From the NCBI GenBank assembly GCA_015523465.1, contig WAKF01000037.1:1-32018 (forward strand): a stretch of DNA of 32,018 nt, written 5' to 3'. The notes beneath the pieces were generated by a model, which was not told where the DNA came from, searched no databases, and saw only the letters and a program-made list of their open reading frames with translations. This DNA is from Aeropyrum sp. (GTDB lineage: Archaea; Thermoproteota; Thermoprotei_A; Sulfolobales; Acidilobaceae). This document shows, piece after piece, positions 24,200-31,806 of the stretch; positions within the stretch are counted from its first letter, which is position 1, and every line of letters starts with the position of its first letter. Both the position numbers and the translations under genes were made by a program.

Positions 24200-24874
24200 C
24201 TACTTTTCCTGTTGAGGGTTGACGTGAGCAGTTCTTGCAACCTCGTGCTCCTTCTCCAGTGTTGGCAGCTCGGGGAAGTGCTCCTTTAGCCTTTGCTCTG
24301 CTACTATGCTTGCATCCTTTAGTATCTTCTGTGCCTCCTCAGTTACGTATGTGCTATCCAGAGCCACCGGTACCTGAGCAGTCATCTGCATCATAGCAGC
24401 TTGCAGGGCTTCATCTATCTCCATTAGCTCCGTGAAGACGTCAGGCATCATGCCCTTAAGGTAGCCCGCCACTTGCTTTAGTGCAACTACGGCTGGAGCC
24501 AGATTAGCATTTACATCTCCAAATATCAAAGCCGTCTCCAGCCTTAGCCTAACCCTCTCTAATGCATACTTTACAGTTATTATTATCTTGGCCATCTTCC
24601 TGACTTCAGCTACCTCGTTTGCATACATAGTAGCCTTAGCCTTATCACCCTCCACTAGTGCATTTACTGTTCTTTCAAAGAGCATCCTATCGTAACTCTG
24701 AAGCTTACTCAGGCTGTAATCCAGCTTACTTATTTGACCCTGAATCCTATATATAGCCTGTATAATCTGATTTCTAACTGGCGGCGGAGGGTTTATGAAA
24801 TTCCTTATCTTTTGGCCTATGGTCTCACTGTTATCCGGCCCGCTCCACCTCTTAGCCCATCCCTCTAGCCCCAT
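24200..24874 (-). CDS. ESCRT-III/Snf7-like cell division protein (CdvB paralogue without winged helix)
   Basis: 224 aa ESCRT-III family protein of the crenarchaeal cell division machinery. The core (about 15-185) is almost wholly alpha-helical: NPPPPVRNQIIQAIYRIQGQISKLDYSL is the first hairpin helix, LFERTVNAL and KMAKIIITVKYALERVRLRLETAL are the second and third, then LKQVAGYLKGMMPDVFTELMEID. After the core comes HFPELPTLEKE, similar to the MIM2-type motif that recruits CdvC/Vps4. There is no room for the C-terminal winged helix that full-length CdvB uses to bind CdvA. It therefore corresponds to CdvB1/B2/B3-type paralogues. Divergent from cdvA across a 121-nt region. Confidence 0.85.
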   Translation of the reverse strand: MGLEGWAKRWSGPDNSETIGQKIRNFINPPPPVRNQIIQAIYRIQGQISKLDYSLSKLQSYDRMLFERTVNALVEGDKAKATMYANEVAEVRKMAKIIITVKYALERVRLRLETALIFGDVNANLAPAVVALKQVAGYLKGMMPDVFTELMEIDEALQAAMMQMTAQVPVALDSTYVTEEAQKILKDASIVAEQRLKEHFPELPTLEKEHEVARTAHVNPQQEK

Positions 24875-24995
24875 TGGCTAAGCACCATCATACCCTTAGC
24901 CCTATTCAGCATAGATAGGCTGGGTAGCCCGGTACTACGGGCTACTCCCCTTAAATCAAGTATGGTACTAACCAGCCGTTGAGGAGGGGTAAGCC
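24875..24995. promoter_or_regulatory. Shared divergent promoter region of ESCRT-III paralogue and cdvA
   Basis: 121 nt. A perfect 8-bp inverted repeat, GTAGCCCG (24924-24931) and CGGGCTAC (24938-24945) with a 6-nt spacer, lies at the middle. CTTAAATC (24950-24957) just beyond it is the best box A for cdvA, and GAGGAGGGGT (24981-24990) is its SD before TTG 24996. No equally clear box A is seen for the minus-strand gene. Confidence 0.5.
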
Positions 24996-25742
24996 TTGGC
25001 TTTAAGGGTTGACAAGTTCTTTAACATTACTGGGTCTACAGTCATAGACGACTACGATAGAAATGTAGGAGTGATAGTGAGCTTTATAAGCAGTGTTGAC
25101 GGGGAGATCAAAGCTATCGAAGTTAAGATCGCTGATAGAGGCGTTGAGAGAATACCTGGCGAGAGAGTTAAGCTCATCGAGGGAAAACTTATAGTCACTC
25201 CCGAGTGGAAATACGAGGCACTCAAGGTGATAGACGCCCTTGAAAGGGCTTATAAAAGGAGGAAAGCACTAGAGAGTATTATAACTCAGAGCGACATACC
25301 TTCCGAGATTGTAGAGTCAATGAGGAGGAACCTCTCGGAGGAGATAAAGAAGCTTAAGCTGAGGGCGGAAGAGGCAAAGAAGAGGGTTAAAGCTAGGATT
25401 AGCGAGATTGAGAATGAAATGCTACATGTGGCTAGTGCCATAGCAAACCTCCAGATGCTATACTTCAGCGGGGAGATAAGCGATAAGAGCTATACAAGCG
25501 GTATGAACCACCTTAGAAAGCTAAAAGACTCATTAGCCAAGGAAAAGCAGGAAGCTAAGCATATACTAGATAAGCTGGAGAAGACTTTTGAAGCTGCAAG
25601 TGGCCTAGCTGAGAAGGCTAAAGAAGAGAAAACAGCGCCTCCACAGCCTAAAAAGCCACTGGAAGTAAAACCCCCAGCGGCACCTCCAGAAGCCCCTAAG
25701 GCAAGTGACGGCGAGGAGATAATAGTTAAGATCGCTGACTAA
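24996..25742 (+). CDS. cdvA: Cell division protein CdvA
   Basis: 248 aa, the membrane-associated scaffold that positions ESCRT-III at mid-cell in crenarchaea. Domain order matches CdvA. An N-terminal beta-barrel (PRC-like, about 1-70: FFNITGSTVIDDYDRNVGVIVSF and so on) is followed by a long charged coiled coil (about 75-205). A Pro/Lys-rich linker (about 208-237) and a short hydrophobic C-terminal strand, EEIIVKIAD, complete it. The last matches the ESCRT-III-binding (E3B) peptide that pairs with the CdvB winged helix. Start TTG 24996 with a strong SD. Unlike the classic cdvABC order, the next gene is aIF5A. The assignment rests on architecture rather than on one motif. Confidence 0.82.
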   Translation: MALRVDKFFNITGSTVIDDYDRNVGVIVSFISSVDGEIKAIEVKIADRGVERIPGERVKLIEGKLIVTPEWKYEALKVIDALERAYKRRKALESIITQSDIPSEIVESMRRNLSEEIKKLKLRAEEAKKRVKARISEIENEMLHVASAIANLQMLYFSGEISDKSYTSGMNHLRKLKDSLAKEKQEAKHILDKLEKTFEAASGLAEKAKEEKTAPPQPKKPLEVKPPAAPPEAPKASDGEEIIVKIAD

Positions 25743-25895
25743 ACCTGCAATGTAGCCCTCCACGTAACACGATTTTTAAAGTCCATTGAAAGCCTAGTGT
25801 AGGTCCTGAGCCACACTACGTCTAAACTCTCTATTAAATGTCAACCACGCCTTTATACCCTCTCACGGGTAGTGTCTAGTGGAGGGTGGTTAATA
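25743..25895 (+). promoter_or_regulatory. Promoter and SD of aIF5A
   Basis: Box A candidates are ATTTTTAAA (25772-25780), CTATTAAATG (25831-25840) and CTTTATAC (25851-25858). GGAGGGTG at 25881-25888 lies seven nucleotides before GTG 25896 and sets that start over GTG 25872. The last box would leave a very short leader. Confidence 0.45.
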
Positions 25896-26312
25896 GTGAG
25901 CGTGAACTATGCTACACTAGGAGAGCTTAAGAAGGGTAGCTACATAGTAATTGACGGCGAGCCTTGCAGGATCGTTGAGATCTCCAGGGCTAAGACAGGT
26001 AAACACGGAAGCGCTAAGGCTCACGTGGTGGCTATAAGTCTATTTACAGGTCAAAAGAAGACCATGATAGCTCCCGTAGACACTAGAGTACAAGTTCCGG
26101 TTATAGAGAAGAGGGTAGGCCAGATCTTGGCGGATATGGGCGATATGGTTCAAATAATGGACTTAGAGACGTATGATACATTTGAAGCTGAAAAGCCGAA
26201 GGACGATGAAAAGTTAGCTGCAAGACTCCAACCGGGAGTTACTGTGGAATACTGGCTTATAATGGGTAAACCTAAGATAATGAGGATTAGGAGTGGAAGT
26301 GGCGAGTCTTAA
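25896..26312 (+). CDS. eif5a: Translation initiation/elongation factor aIF5A
   Basis: 138 aa from GTG 25896, the normal archaeal length. It binds the ribosome and relieves stalling at difficult peptide bonds. The N-terminal SH3-like domain has the loop [13 protein letters not shown] with K36 as the expected deoxyhypusine/hypusine site. The C-terminal OB domain (about 72-138) contains [15 protein letters not shown]. An in-frame GTG at 25872 lies upstream of the SD and would add eight residues. Convergent with ttuA, six nucleotides apart. Confidence 0.95.
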   Translation: MSVNYATLGELKKGSYIVIDGEPCRIVEISRAKTGKHGSAKAHVVAISLFTGQKKTMIAPVDTRVQVPVIEKRVGQILADMGDMVQIMDLETYDTFEAEKPKDDEKLAARLQPGVTVEYWLIMGKPKIMRIRSGSGES

Positions 26313-26318
26313 CAGGGC

Positions 26319-27302
26319 TTAGAGTCTTCTAGGGATTAAGCCTAGTTTTAGAGCTTTACTTCTGATGTACTCCCTCACTTTAGGGCCCATAGGCTCTCCT
26401 AACGCTTTTTTAGTGAGCCTGCAAAAACTACATACATCGCCACCAGTTATTAAACCACAGTATTTACACCTACCTATTTTACCCTGGGGTTTTGGATAAT
26501 CTTTTATCCTGAGGGCTAGTTTACTCATCATCTGAATCTTCATGCCAGGCCTCTCCTCCTCAAGACTGTTAACTACTTCTTTAAGCTTCACCTCCATCTG
26601 CCTGTGGTCTACGAACGGGCATTCTTCATGAAGGAACGGGAGTCCCTTTAGGTAGGCATACAGGAATGATTCCTTCTCGTAGACCAGGTAAAGGGGCCTT
26701 ATTCTGCCTATGGCAGCTTCCTCTACGCTTTCAGTTTTAGGTCCTAGCTTACTTATAGCCTCTAGGTCCTGCGACAGAAATGATTTGAGATTGTATACTG
26801 CCAGGTCGTCTGCATTATGGCCTAAAGCTACAGCATCCGCCTCCACTTCCACTGCTGCAGCATTAGTTATGTACCTCTTAACCATACCGCATACGCTGCA
26901 TGGAGGCCTCCTACCCTTATTAGCGAGTTCGGGTATGGTAGTCCCTAAGACCTCTGATAGCGGAACTTCTATTAAAGGTACTTCAAGCTTTTTCGCTAGT
27001 TCTTCAGCGGCCATCTTACTCTTAACTGAGTACTCGTATATTCCCAAGTCGATGTGGACTGCTACTAGCTCGTACCCGAACTCGCTTCTAAGGGCGGCTA
27101 AAGCTCCAAGAAGCGTTGAGCTATCTTTTCCGCCTGACAAAGCTACTAGTATCCTGTAGCCCTTACCCACCATTTTATATTTTCTAAGAGCCCTCCTAAC
27201 CTTATCCTCAATAAACTCTATGTAGTGATCCCTGCAGAGATACTTGCGCTGGTATCTTATATAGGCTATAGCAGGCTTACTGCAAATACTACACCTTGGC
27301 AC
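26319..27302 (-). CDS. ttuA: tRNA 2-thiolation protein TtuA (Fe-S PP-loop sulfurtransferase)
   Basis: 327 aa enzyme that thiolates U54 (or U34 in Ncs6-like relatives) of tRNA, using sulfur from a ubiquitin-like carrier. An N-terminal zinc finger (C4, C7, C23, H26) comes first. The PP-loop SGGKDS is at 56-61. The Fe-S cysteines are C135, C138 (PPCSVCG) and C228 (HEECPF), the TtuA triad. The C-terminal zinc finger is CKYCGLITGGDVCSFC. GTG 27302 is required to keep the first zinc cysteines. It overlaps the preceding ubiquitin-like gene by 14 nt, which supplies its carrier. The TtuA assignment is favoured over NcsA by the terminal zinc fingers. The exact tRNA position is inferred. Confidence 0.88.
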   Translation of the reverse strand: MPRCSICSKPAIAYIRYQRKYLCRDHYIEFIEDKVRRALRKYKMVGKGYRILVALSGGKDSSTLLGALAALRSEFGYELVAVHIDLGIYEYSVKSKMAAEELAKKLEVPLIEVPLSEVLGTTIPELANKGRRPPCSVCGMVKRYITNAAAVEVEADAVALGHNADDLAVYNLKSFLSQDLEAISKLGPKTESVEEAAIGRIRPLYLVYEKESFLYAYLKGLPFLHEECPFVDHRQMEVKLKEVVNSLEEERPGMKIQMMSKLALRIKDYPKPQGKIGRCKYCGLITGGDVCSFCRLTKKALGEPMGPKVREYIRSKALKLGLIPRRL

Positions 27303-27522
27303 CTCCGGATAGCACCCTTACAATCTCAACTCTCTCTCCAGGCTTAACAACGTCCGTTTCTAAAAGTGGGGTTCCGTCCCTAATCACCACAGCAGTTTCA
27401 GAGCTAAGCCCAGCCATTTTAAGCAAATCAGAGACCTTCACAGGCTTTTCAACCTCAAATTCGACTTCCTTACCTTCAGGCAGCATCTTAGCCTTGATTA
27501 GCCCCCGAGCCACACAAACCAC
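27289..27522 (-). CDS. Ubiquitin-like sulfur carrier (ThiS/MoaD/TtuB-like) with residues after GG
   Basis: 77 aa beta-grasp protein, the likely sulfur donor to TtuA. It has the usual pattern: strand, strand, then helix VSDLLKMAGLSSETAVVIRDGTPL, then VVKPGERVEIVRVLSGG. Unusually, the expected C-terminal GG is followed by AKV before the stop, so processing would be needed to expose the thiocarboxylate-forming glycine. The GG codons (GGA GGT) form a Shine-Dalgarno-like GGAGGTG that includes the ttuA GTG start, so the overlap imposes the extra residues. Start GTG 27522; GTG 27513 or ATG 27486 are alternatives. Confidence 0.82.
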   Translation of the reverse strand: MVCVARGLIKAKMLPEGKEVEFEVEKPVKVSDLLKMAGLSSETAVVIRDGTPLLETDVVKPGERVEIVRVLSGGAKV

Positions 27523-27579
27523 CCATAGCTACTCATTATTAATCTCGGAGGCCTAGAAAGTGTAGCTGGGAGCGGGCTA
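27523..27579. promoter_or_regulatory. Divergent promoter region between sulfur-carrier/ttuA and PMDh genes
   Basis: 57 nt. ATTATTAATCT (27536-27546) is AT-rich and reads GATTAATAAT on the minus strand, a plausible box A for the sulfur-carrier operon. It may also serve the plus-strand gene, whose TTG start is at 27580. Both leaders would be very short. Confidence 0.35.
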
Positions 27580-28782
27580 TTGCATCTAACTCGTGAGGAG
27601 GAGAGGATACTCGCTGGTGAGCTCGGCTGGGCTAAGGCTAGGGCTTTAGAAGTTATAGTTAAGGTTGGAGAAGCTGTTGGCGCTGAAAAGCTAGTGAAAA
27701 TAAGTCATGCCCACGTCTCTGGAGCCAGTTATATGACTATAGGTGAGGCTGGTAGGAGGTTCTTGGAGGAGCTAGCTAAGGCTGGAGCGCGGGTTGAGGT
27801 GCCTACTACGGTAAATCCTGTGAGCTATGACATAGAGGATCCAGAATCTATACCCTATACGAGAATAGACTCTAAAGTCTTAAAAGGGCAACAAGCTATA
27901 ATGAAGGCTTTAGAGTCTATGGGGGTTAAACTCACCTTAACGTGCACTCCCTATTACCTAGACGAGCTTAAAAGAGTGGTGAAGCAAGGGGAACATGTAG
28001 CTTGGGGGGAATCTAACGCTGTCGCCTATGCTAATAGTGTACTGGGTGTATGGACTAATAGGGAGGGCGGCCCCTTGGCATTATTAGCAGCCATAGCTGG
28101 TAGGACCTACTACTACGGCCCTCATGTGCCCGAATGGAGGAGACCTGTAGCAGCATTTAGATTATCAAGGTATAAGCCTTTAGACTCGGCTGAGGCTGGT
28201 GTACTAGGCTATATTGTAGCTAGAGAGCATAAAAGCGAGAGACCTCCCCTTGTCGACGCTTGGTTTGGAGGTGAAGGGCCCCTAAAAGAATTCTTAGCAG
28301 CAATAGGCACAGCAAGTAATTTAGCAATGGCTTACATACCCGGCATAACTCCTCTCGAACCCGGAAATGAATTCGAGGAGGTAATAGACCTGAGCGAGGA
28401 GGACCTGAAAAGAGAAATGGAGAGACTAGCTCCCCCCGGAAAGCCTGAGATAATCTATATTGGATGCCCCCACTCAAGCACACACGAATTAAGAGAGCTG
28501 CTTTTAGCGTTAAAGAGCCGAGGTAAGCCTAAAGTTGAGATCGTTGTGTCAATTTCACGAGGTCTCTTCACAAAAGCCCTTAAGGAAGGATTAGTTGACG
28601 CTCTTAGAAGCTATAGAGTAAGATTTATTAAAGATACTTGCTTAATTGTAAGCCCCTTCTCAAAATACGGGAAGGATGTAGTTATAGCTACCAATAGCTA
28701 CAAGGCTTACCATTATCTTTCGAGGAAGGGAGTTAAGGTTGGAATTGCAAGTATAAAAGATATGGTAGCTATGGCCCTTTGA
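27580..28782 (+). CDS. Phosphomevalonate dehydratase large subunit (aconitase X catalytic domain)
   Basis: 400 aa AcnX (DUF521) protein. In archaea this large subunit, with a small swivel subunit, dehydrates mevalonate 5-phosphate to trans-anhydromevalonate 5-phosphate. This is the step that starts the archaeal mevalonate pathway to isoprenoid lipids. Three cysteines that can hold the [4Fe-4S] cluster are visible: C122 (TLTCTPYYL), C296 (YIGCPHSS) and C354 (KDTCLIVSP). Other family blocks are ISHAHVSGASYMTIG and AWGESNAVAYANSVLGVWTNREGGPLAL. The small subunit follows immediately. Start TTG 27580. The specific reaction is assigned from the archaeal split-subunit context; other AcnX enzymes act on cis-3-hydroxy-L-proline. 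Confidence 0.88.
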   Translation: MHLTREEERILAGELGWAKARALEVIVKVGEAVGAEKLVKISHAHVSGASYMTIGEAGRRFLEELAKAGARVEVPTTVNPVSYDIEDPESIPYTRIDSKVLKGQQAIMKALESMGVKLTLTCTPYYLDELKRVVKQGEHVAWGESNAVAYANSVLGVWTNREGGPLALLAAIAGRTYYYGPHVPEWRRPVAAFRLSRYKPLDSAEAGVLGYIVAREHKSERPPLVDAWFGGEGPLKEFLAAIGTASNLAMAYIPGITPLEPGNEFEEVIDLSEEDLKREMERLAPPGKPEIIYIGCPHSSTHELRELLLALKSRGKPKVEIVVSISRGLFTKALKEGLVDALRSYRVRFIKDTCLIVSPFSKYGKDVVIATNSYKAYHYLSRKGVKVGIASIKDMVAMAL

Positions 28783-28798
28783 AGCTGGGGTGGTTTGC

Positions 28799-29179
28799 TT
28801 GAAGACATTTAAGGGTAGGCCAATAGTTCCCGGCGATGTTGAGGGTGAAGCTATCGTTTTAGACTCTATAAGTTTCTATGGAGATGTAGACCCTGAAAAG
28901 GGGGTCTTATATGACGGTAGAACTATAGTTAATAAGATCCTAGTTGCACGGAAAAGTAGGGGTAGCACTGTAGGCTCCTACGTAATATATTCGCTCAAGC
29001 TTCACGGGAAAGCCCCTAAAGCTATACTTCTAGGTAGAAGTGAGCCTATAGTCATAGCTGGTGCCGTGCTTGCCGGTATACCCCTATATAATGGTTTACC
29101 TGAGGATTTTTTCAAAATAGTTAGTGATGGAGCTAAAATTAAGGTTCGAAGAGATGGCTTTATAATCCTAGATCTTTAG
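28799..29179 (+). CDS. Phosphomevalonate dehydratase small subunit (AcnX swivel domain, DUF126)
   Basis: 126 aa from TTG 28799. It is the swivel domain that completes the AcnX active site. The beginning FKGRPIVPGDVEGEAIVLDSISFYGDVDPEKG and the block LVARKSRGSTVGSYVIYSL, whose serine-rich loop contacts substrate phosphate or carboxylate, are diagnostic of DUF126. An in-frame GTG at 28790 is also possible, but GGGGTGG (28787-28793) overlaps it and suits the TTG better. It begins 16 nt after the large subunit and ends with a 4-nt convergent overlap with the ROK kinase gene. Confidence 0.9.
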   Translation: MKTFKGRPIVPGDVEGEAIVLDSISFYGDVDPEKGVLYDGRTIVNKILVARKSRGSTVGSYVIYSLKLHGKAPKAILLGRSEPIVIAGAVLAGIPLYNGLPEDFFKIVSDGAKIKVRRDGFIILDL

Positions 29180-30129
29180 GGCTCGTATATATAATTCTTT
29201 AAAGTAGGAGGAGTCCTTACGGCTATCGCTAAAGCCCCCCATATTCCTTCGTCGTCACCAAAACTAGCTGCATCAATTCTAGCTTTTAGACCCGCCATAA
29301 GGTATCTAGGAAGATATTTCTCTATCAAGGGGTCTAATAGATCTTTATTCTTAAGATAAACTGAGCCTCCAAGGAGTAGGACCTCCGGGTCGTAGGAGGC
29401 TATGACGCTTGCAATGCCTGCTGCTAATAGCTTACCCACCTCATTAATGATTCCAACGGCAAAACTGTCTCCACCTCTAGCACTATCAAATATCTTCTTA
29501 GCGTCTACTAAACCCTCTCTAGCTTCCTTAACTAGGCCTTCACCATTATACTTCAACGACCATAGCCTGGCAAGCCTTGGTATGCCGGTTCCTGAAGCTA
29601 GTGCTTCCCAGTGACCATAACCTCCACAACCACATCTAATGGACGAAGTATAATCCACTACTATGTGTCCTACTTCGTGGGCGTTGCCTCTACTTCCAAG
29701 TAGAAGGTTACCATCAACAATAAAGCCCCCTCCAATACCCGTGCTTATCGTTATGAACCCCATGTTAGCCGTACCTCTATATTTCCCGTAAACATATTCG
29801 CCCCACACCGAGGCTACACAGTCATTAGCTAAGACAGTCCTAGCCTTCAGCCTCCTACCCACTTCATCCCTAAGCCTAAGCCTCGTGAAAGGAAGGTTTG
29901 GAGGATTTACTATTTCTCCCTTCTCAAGATCTAAAGGGCCTATGCTAGCTATCCCTACCCACTCTACATCGTCTCTGGAGGCCAGCTTAGAAGCAACTGA
30001 GACTATAGTTTCAACTATTCTCTCGGGCTCTCTAGGAGTTCGTAACACGGTCTTCCCGACCAGACGTTCTTCCCGGAAAAAGGCTACTCTTAAATTAGTA
30101 GCGCCGAGGTCTACAGCTACAACTCCCAT
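29176..30129 (-). CDS. ROK family ATP-dependent hexokinase/glucokinase
   Basis: 317 aa sugar kinase. The ATP phosphate-binding N-terminus is VVAVDLGATNLRVAFF, the catalytic base is D103 in VLANDCVASVWGEYVYG, and the second glycine-rich loop is ITISTGIGGGFIVDG. The ROK zinc motif is H155 (HEVGHIVVDY), C166, C168 and H173 in CGCGGYGHWEALASG, where the last cysteine of bacterial ROK proteins is replaced by histidine as in crenarchaeal hexokinases. It probably phosphorylates glucose and related hexoses or N-acetylated sugars. ATG 30129 has GGAGGTG further upstream (30142-30148). It stands alone, divergent from the HerA-like gene. Confidence 0.9.
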   Translation of the reverse strand: MGVVAVDLGATNLRVAFFREERLVGKTVLRTPREPERIVETIVSVASKLASRDDVEWVGIASIGPLDLEKGEIVNPPNLPFTRLRLRDEVGRRLKARTVLANDCVASVWGEYVYGKYRGTANMGFITISTGIGGGFIVDGNLLLGSRGNAHEVGHIVVDYTSSIRCGCGGYGHWEALASGTGIPRLARLWSLKYNGEGLVKEAREGLVDAKKIFDSARGGDSFAVGIINEVGKLLAAGIASVIASYDPEVLLLGGSVYLKNKDLLDPLIEKYLPRYLMAGLKARIDAASFGDDEGIWGALAIAVRTPPTLKNYIYEP

Positions 30130-30207
30130 AGCCCTTACACCTCCTCAACTTATAGATACGGCAAGCCCTCCCTCCAAGCCTCAATTAACCCTAGGAGAGG
30201 TGGGGTC

Positions 30208-31806
30208 TTGACTGTTAAACGATTCCTCTCTGAAGCCCCCTTAAAGTTTAGGCTAGCTGCTACTATAGCAAGTGCTTCACTCGTAGCAGGGATCCTAGGC
30301 TCCCCCGAACCCCTTGCAGCGGGCTTAATAGTCGCCGCAGCTCTATCATTACCCGTTTACCGTAAGCTATCGTTACCGTCGTCGAAATCTATTCCTTCAA
30401 AGCTTAAACTGCCTAGAATAGGGCCTAGCCGCAAGTCTTCTTACAACGCCCTAGGATTTGAAATAGACCTAGCAAAGACCTCCAGATCGTCGATACAAGA
30501 AATATCCAAGTTTATCGCTGACAGGGCTAAGCTTGGGTCTAGTAGGCTTATTGTAGCCTCTATACTTGAAGGAAGTAGAAGCAGAGTGGTCGTCGCACTT
30601 TCCTCAACAGACGAGAAGAGGTTGAAAGTTGACTATGAAGTGCTGAAGACCTTAATATCTTCTACGGTAGAGGGGGTAAGAATTAGAGATTTAAGCGTGG
30701 AAGAGTCCGAGAATTTAGCGCGCATAGCTGAAAAGCTCACCCCTGCTAGTAGGTCCTACCCCCTCATAATAGGGATTGAAGATAAGGAAGGCGAGAAAGG
30801 GCTATTCCTAGGGTATAAGACGGGGAGTATTGCCCCCGAGAAAATATATCTTTCCCTTAACGATGTCGAAGGCCACATATCCATATTCGGTGCAACGGGC
30901 ACAGGTAAGTCGACTACCTTAGCAAGGATAGCGTGTGGATCAGCAGAAAGCTTTGGGCTACACTCTATAATACTAGACTGGACCGGAGAACACGGCGAGA
31001 AAGCAGCTTCTATAGGATGTAATCCCCGCTCATTAGACCCGCTTAAGGACCTACCACTTAACCCTCTAATAGAGGCCGACTCGGAGGATGACATTGTCAC
31101 AGTTGTAGACGCTCTAAGCTCGTCCTTGAACCTCACAGAACCACAAGAATATATGTTACTTAAGGTTATAGAGCAAGGAAAGCCGAAGAGTTTCACAGAG
31201 CTTGAAGCACTTATAGAATCAGCTTTCGAACAGTCTCGTTGGGATAGGGAAGTTAAGAAAGCCCTCTTAAGGAAGATAGCTGTGCTCACGCGAGGAGCTA
31301 GTAAAGAGGCTTTCTCGGGGGATAGGTTTGCAAGGCTAGAGTATGCTCCGGGCTCCGTAACTATAGTCGATGTGTCTAGGATACCCTCCCAGCCAGCTAG
31401 AAGGGCTTATACTCTCCTAACCCTATGGCTAGCCCACAAGTCTTCTAAAAGTACTGGCAAGAAGATCTTAGTTGCCGTAGATGAAGCTCATAACATAGCA
31501 GGGGGGGAAGATGGACTGCTTTCTAGGCTAGCCGCTGAAGGGAGAAAGGATGGTTTATACTTAGTTATAGCAACCCAGTCGCCGTCGCTTATACCTGTGA
31601 GGCTCATAGCAAACACCAATACTAAAATAATACATGCAATAAGGAGCCATAGAGACCTTGAAGTCGTAAGGAGCGCAATATACCTCCCAGATAGCCAAGC
31701 GCAAAGGATTCCTAGCCTCGACAGAGGGGAAGCTTTGCTACATTCTCCTTCACATCCCCAACCTATATTCATCAAGGTCTCGCTGGGCGGAAAGCCTGGC
31801 TACTAG
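30208..31806 (+). CDS. Membrane-anchored HerA/VirB4-family ATPase (candidate CedB)
   Basis: 532 aa. Two closely spaced hydrophobic segments near the N-terminus (about 13-29 and 33-51) form a membrane hairpin. A linker and a beta-rich domain (about 85-210) follow, then a HerA/FtsK-superfamily motor. Walker A is GATGTGKS (228-235), Walker B is KILVAVDEAHN with D425/E426, and sensor region YLVIATQSPSLI follows. GLLSRLAAEGRKDG is typical of HerA/VirB4. No nurA, rad50 or mre11 gene adjoins, so the end-resection HerA is unlikely. TM-anchored HerA-like ATPases in Crenarchaeota include CedB of the Ced DNA-import system. TTG 30208 follows GAGGTGG (30197-30203). Confidence 0.78.
   Translation: MTVKRFLSEAPLKFRLAATIASASLVAGILGSPEPLAAGLIVAAALSLPVYRKLSLPSSKSIPSKLKLPRIGPSRKSSYNALGFEIDLAKTSRSSIQEISKFIADRAKLGSSRLIVASILEGSRSRVVVALSSTDEKRLKVDYEVLKTLISSTVEGVRIRDLSVEESENLARIAEKLTPASRSYPLIIGIEDKEGEKGLFLGYKTGSIAPEKIYLSLNDVEGHISIFGATGTGKSTTLARIACGSAESFGLHSIILDWTGEHGEKAASIGCNPRSLDPLKDLPLNPLIEADSEDDIVTVVDALSSSLNLTEPQEYMLLKVIEQGKPKSFTELEALIESAFEQSRWDREVKKALLRKIAVLTRGASKEAFSGDRFARLEYAPGSVTIVDVSRIPSQPARRAYTLLTLWLAHKSSKSTGKKILVAVDEAHNIAGGEDGLLSRLAAEGRKDGLYLVIATQSPSLIPVRLIANTNTKIIHAIRSHRDLEVVRSAIYLPDSQAQRIPSLDRGEALLHSPSHPQPIFIKVSLGGKPGY

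Noticed and set aside
30756-31289. 177-codon open frame on the minus strand inside the HerA-like gene
   Set aside because: It is antisense to a well-supported ATPase with intact Walker motifs. Its Ser/Pro-rich composition is typical of an antisense shadow.
29176-31806. HerA-NurA DNA end-resection module
   Set aside because: No nurA, mre11 or rad50 gene is adjacent, and the protein has an N-terminal membrane hairpin that repair HerA lacks.
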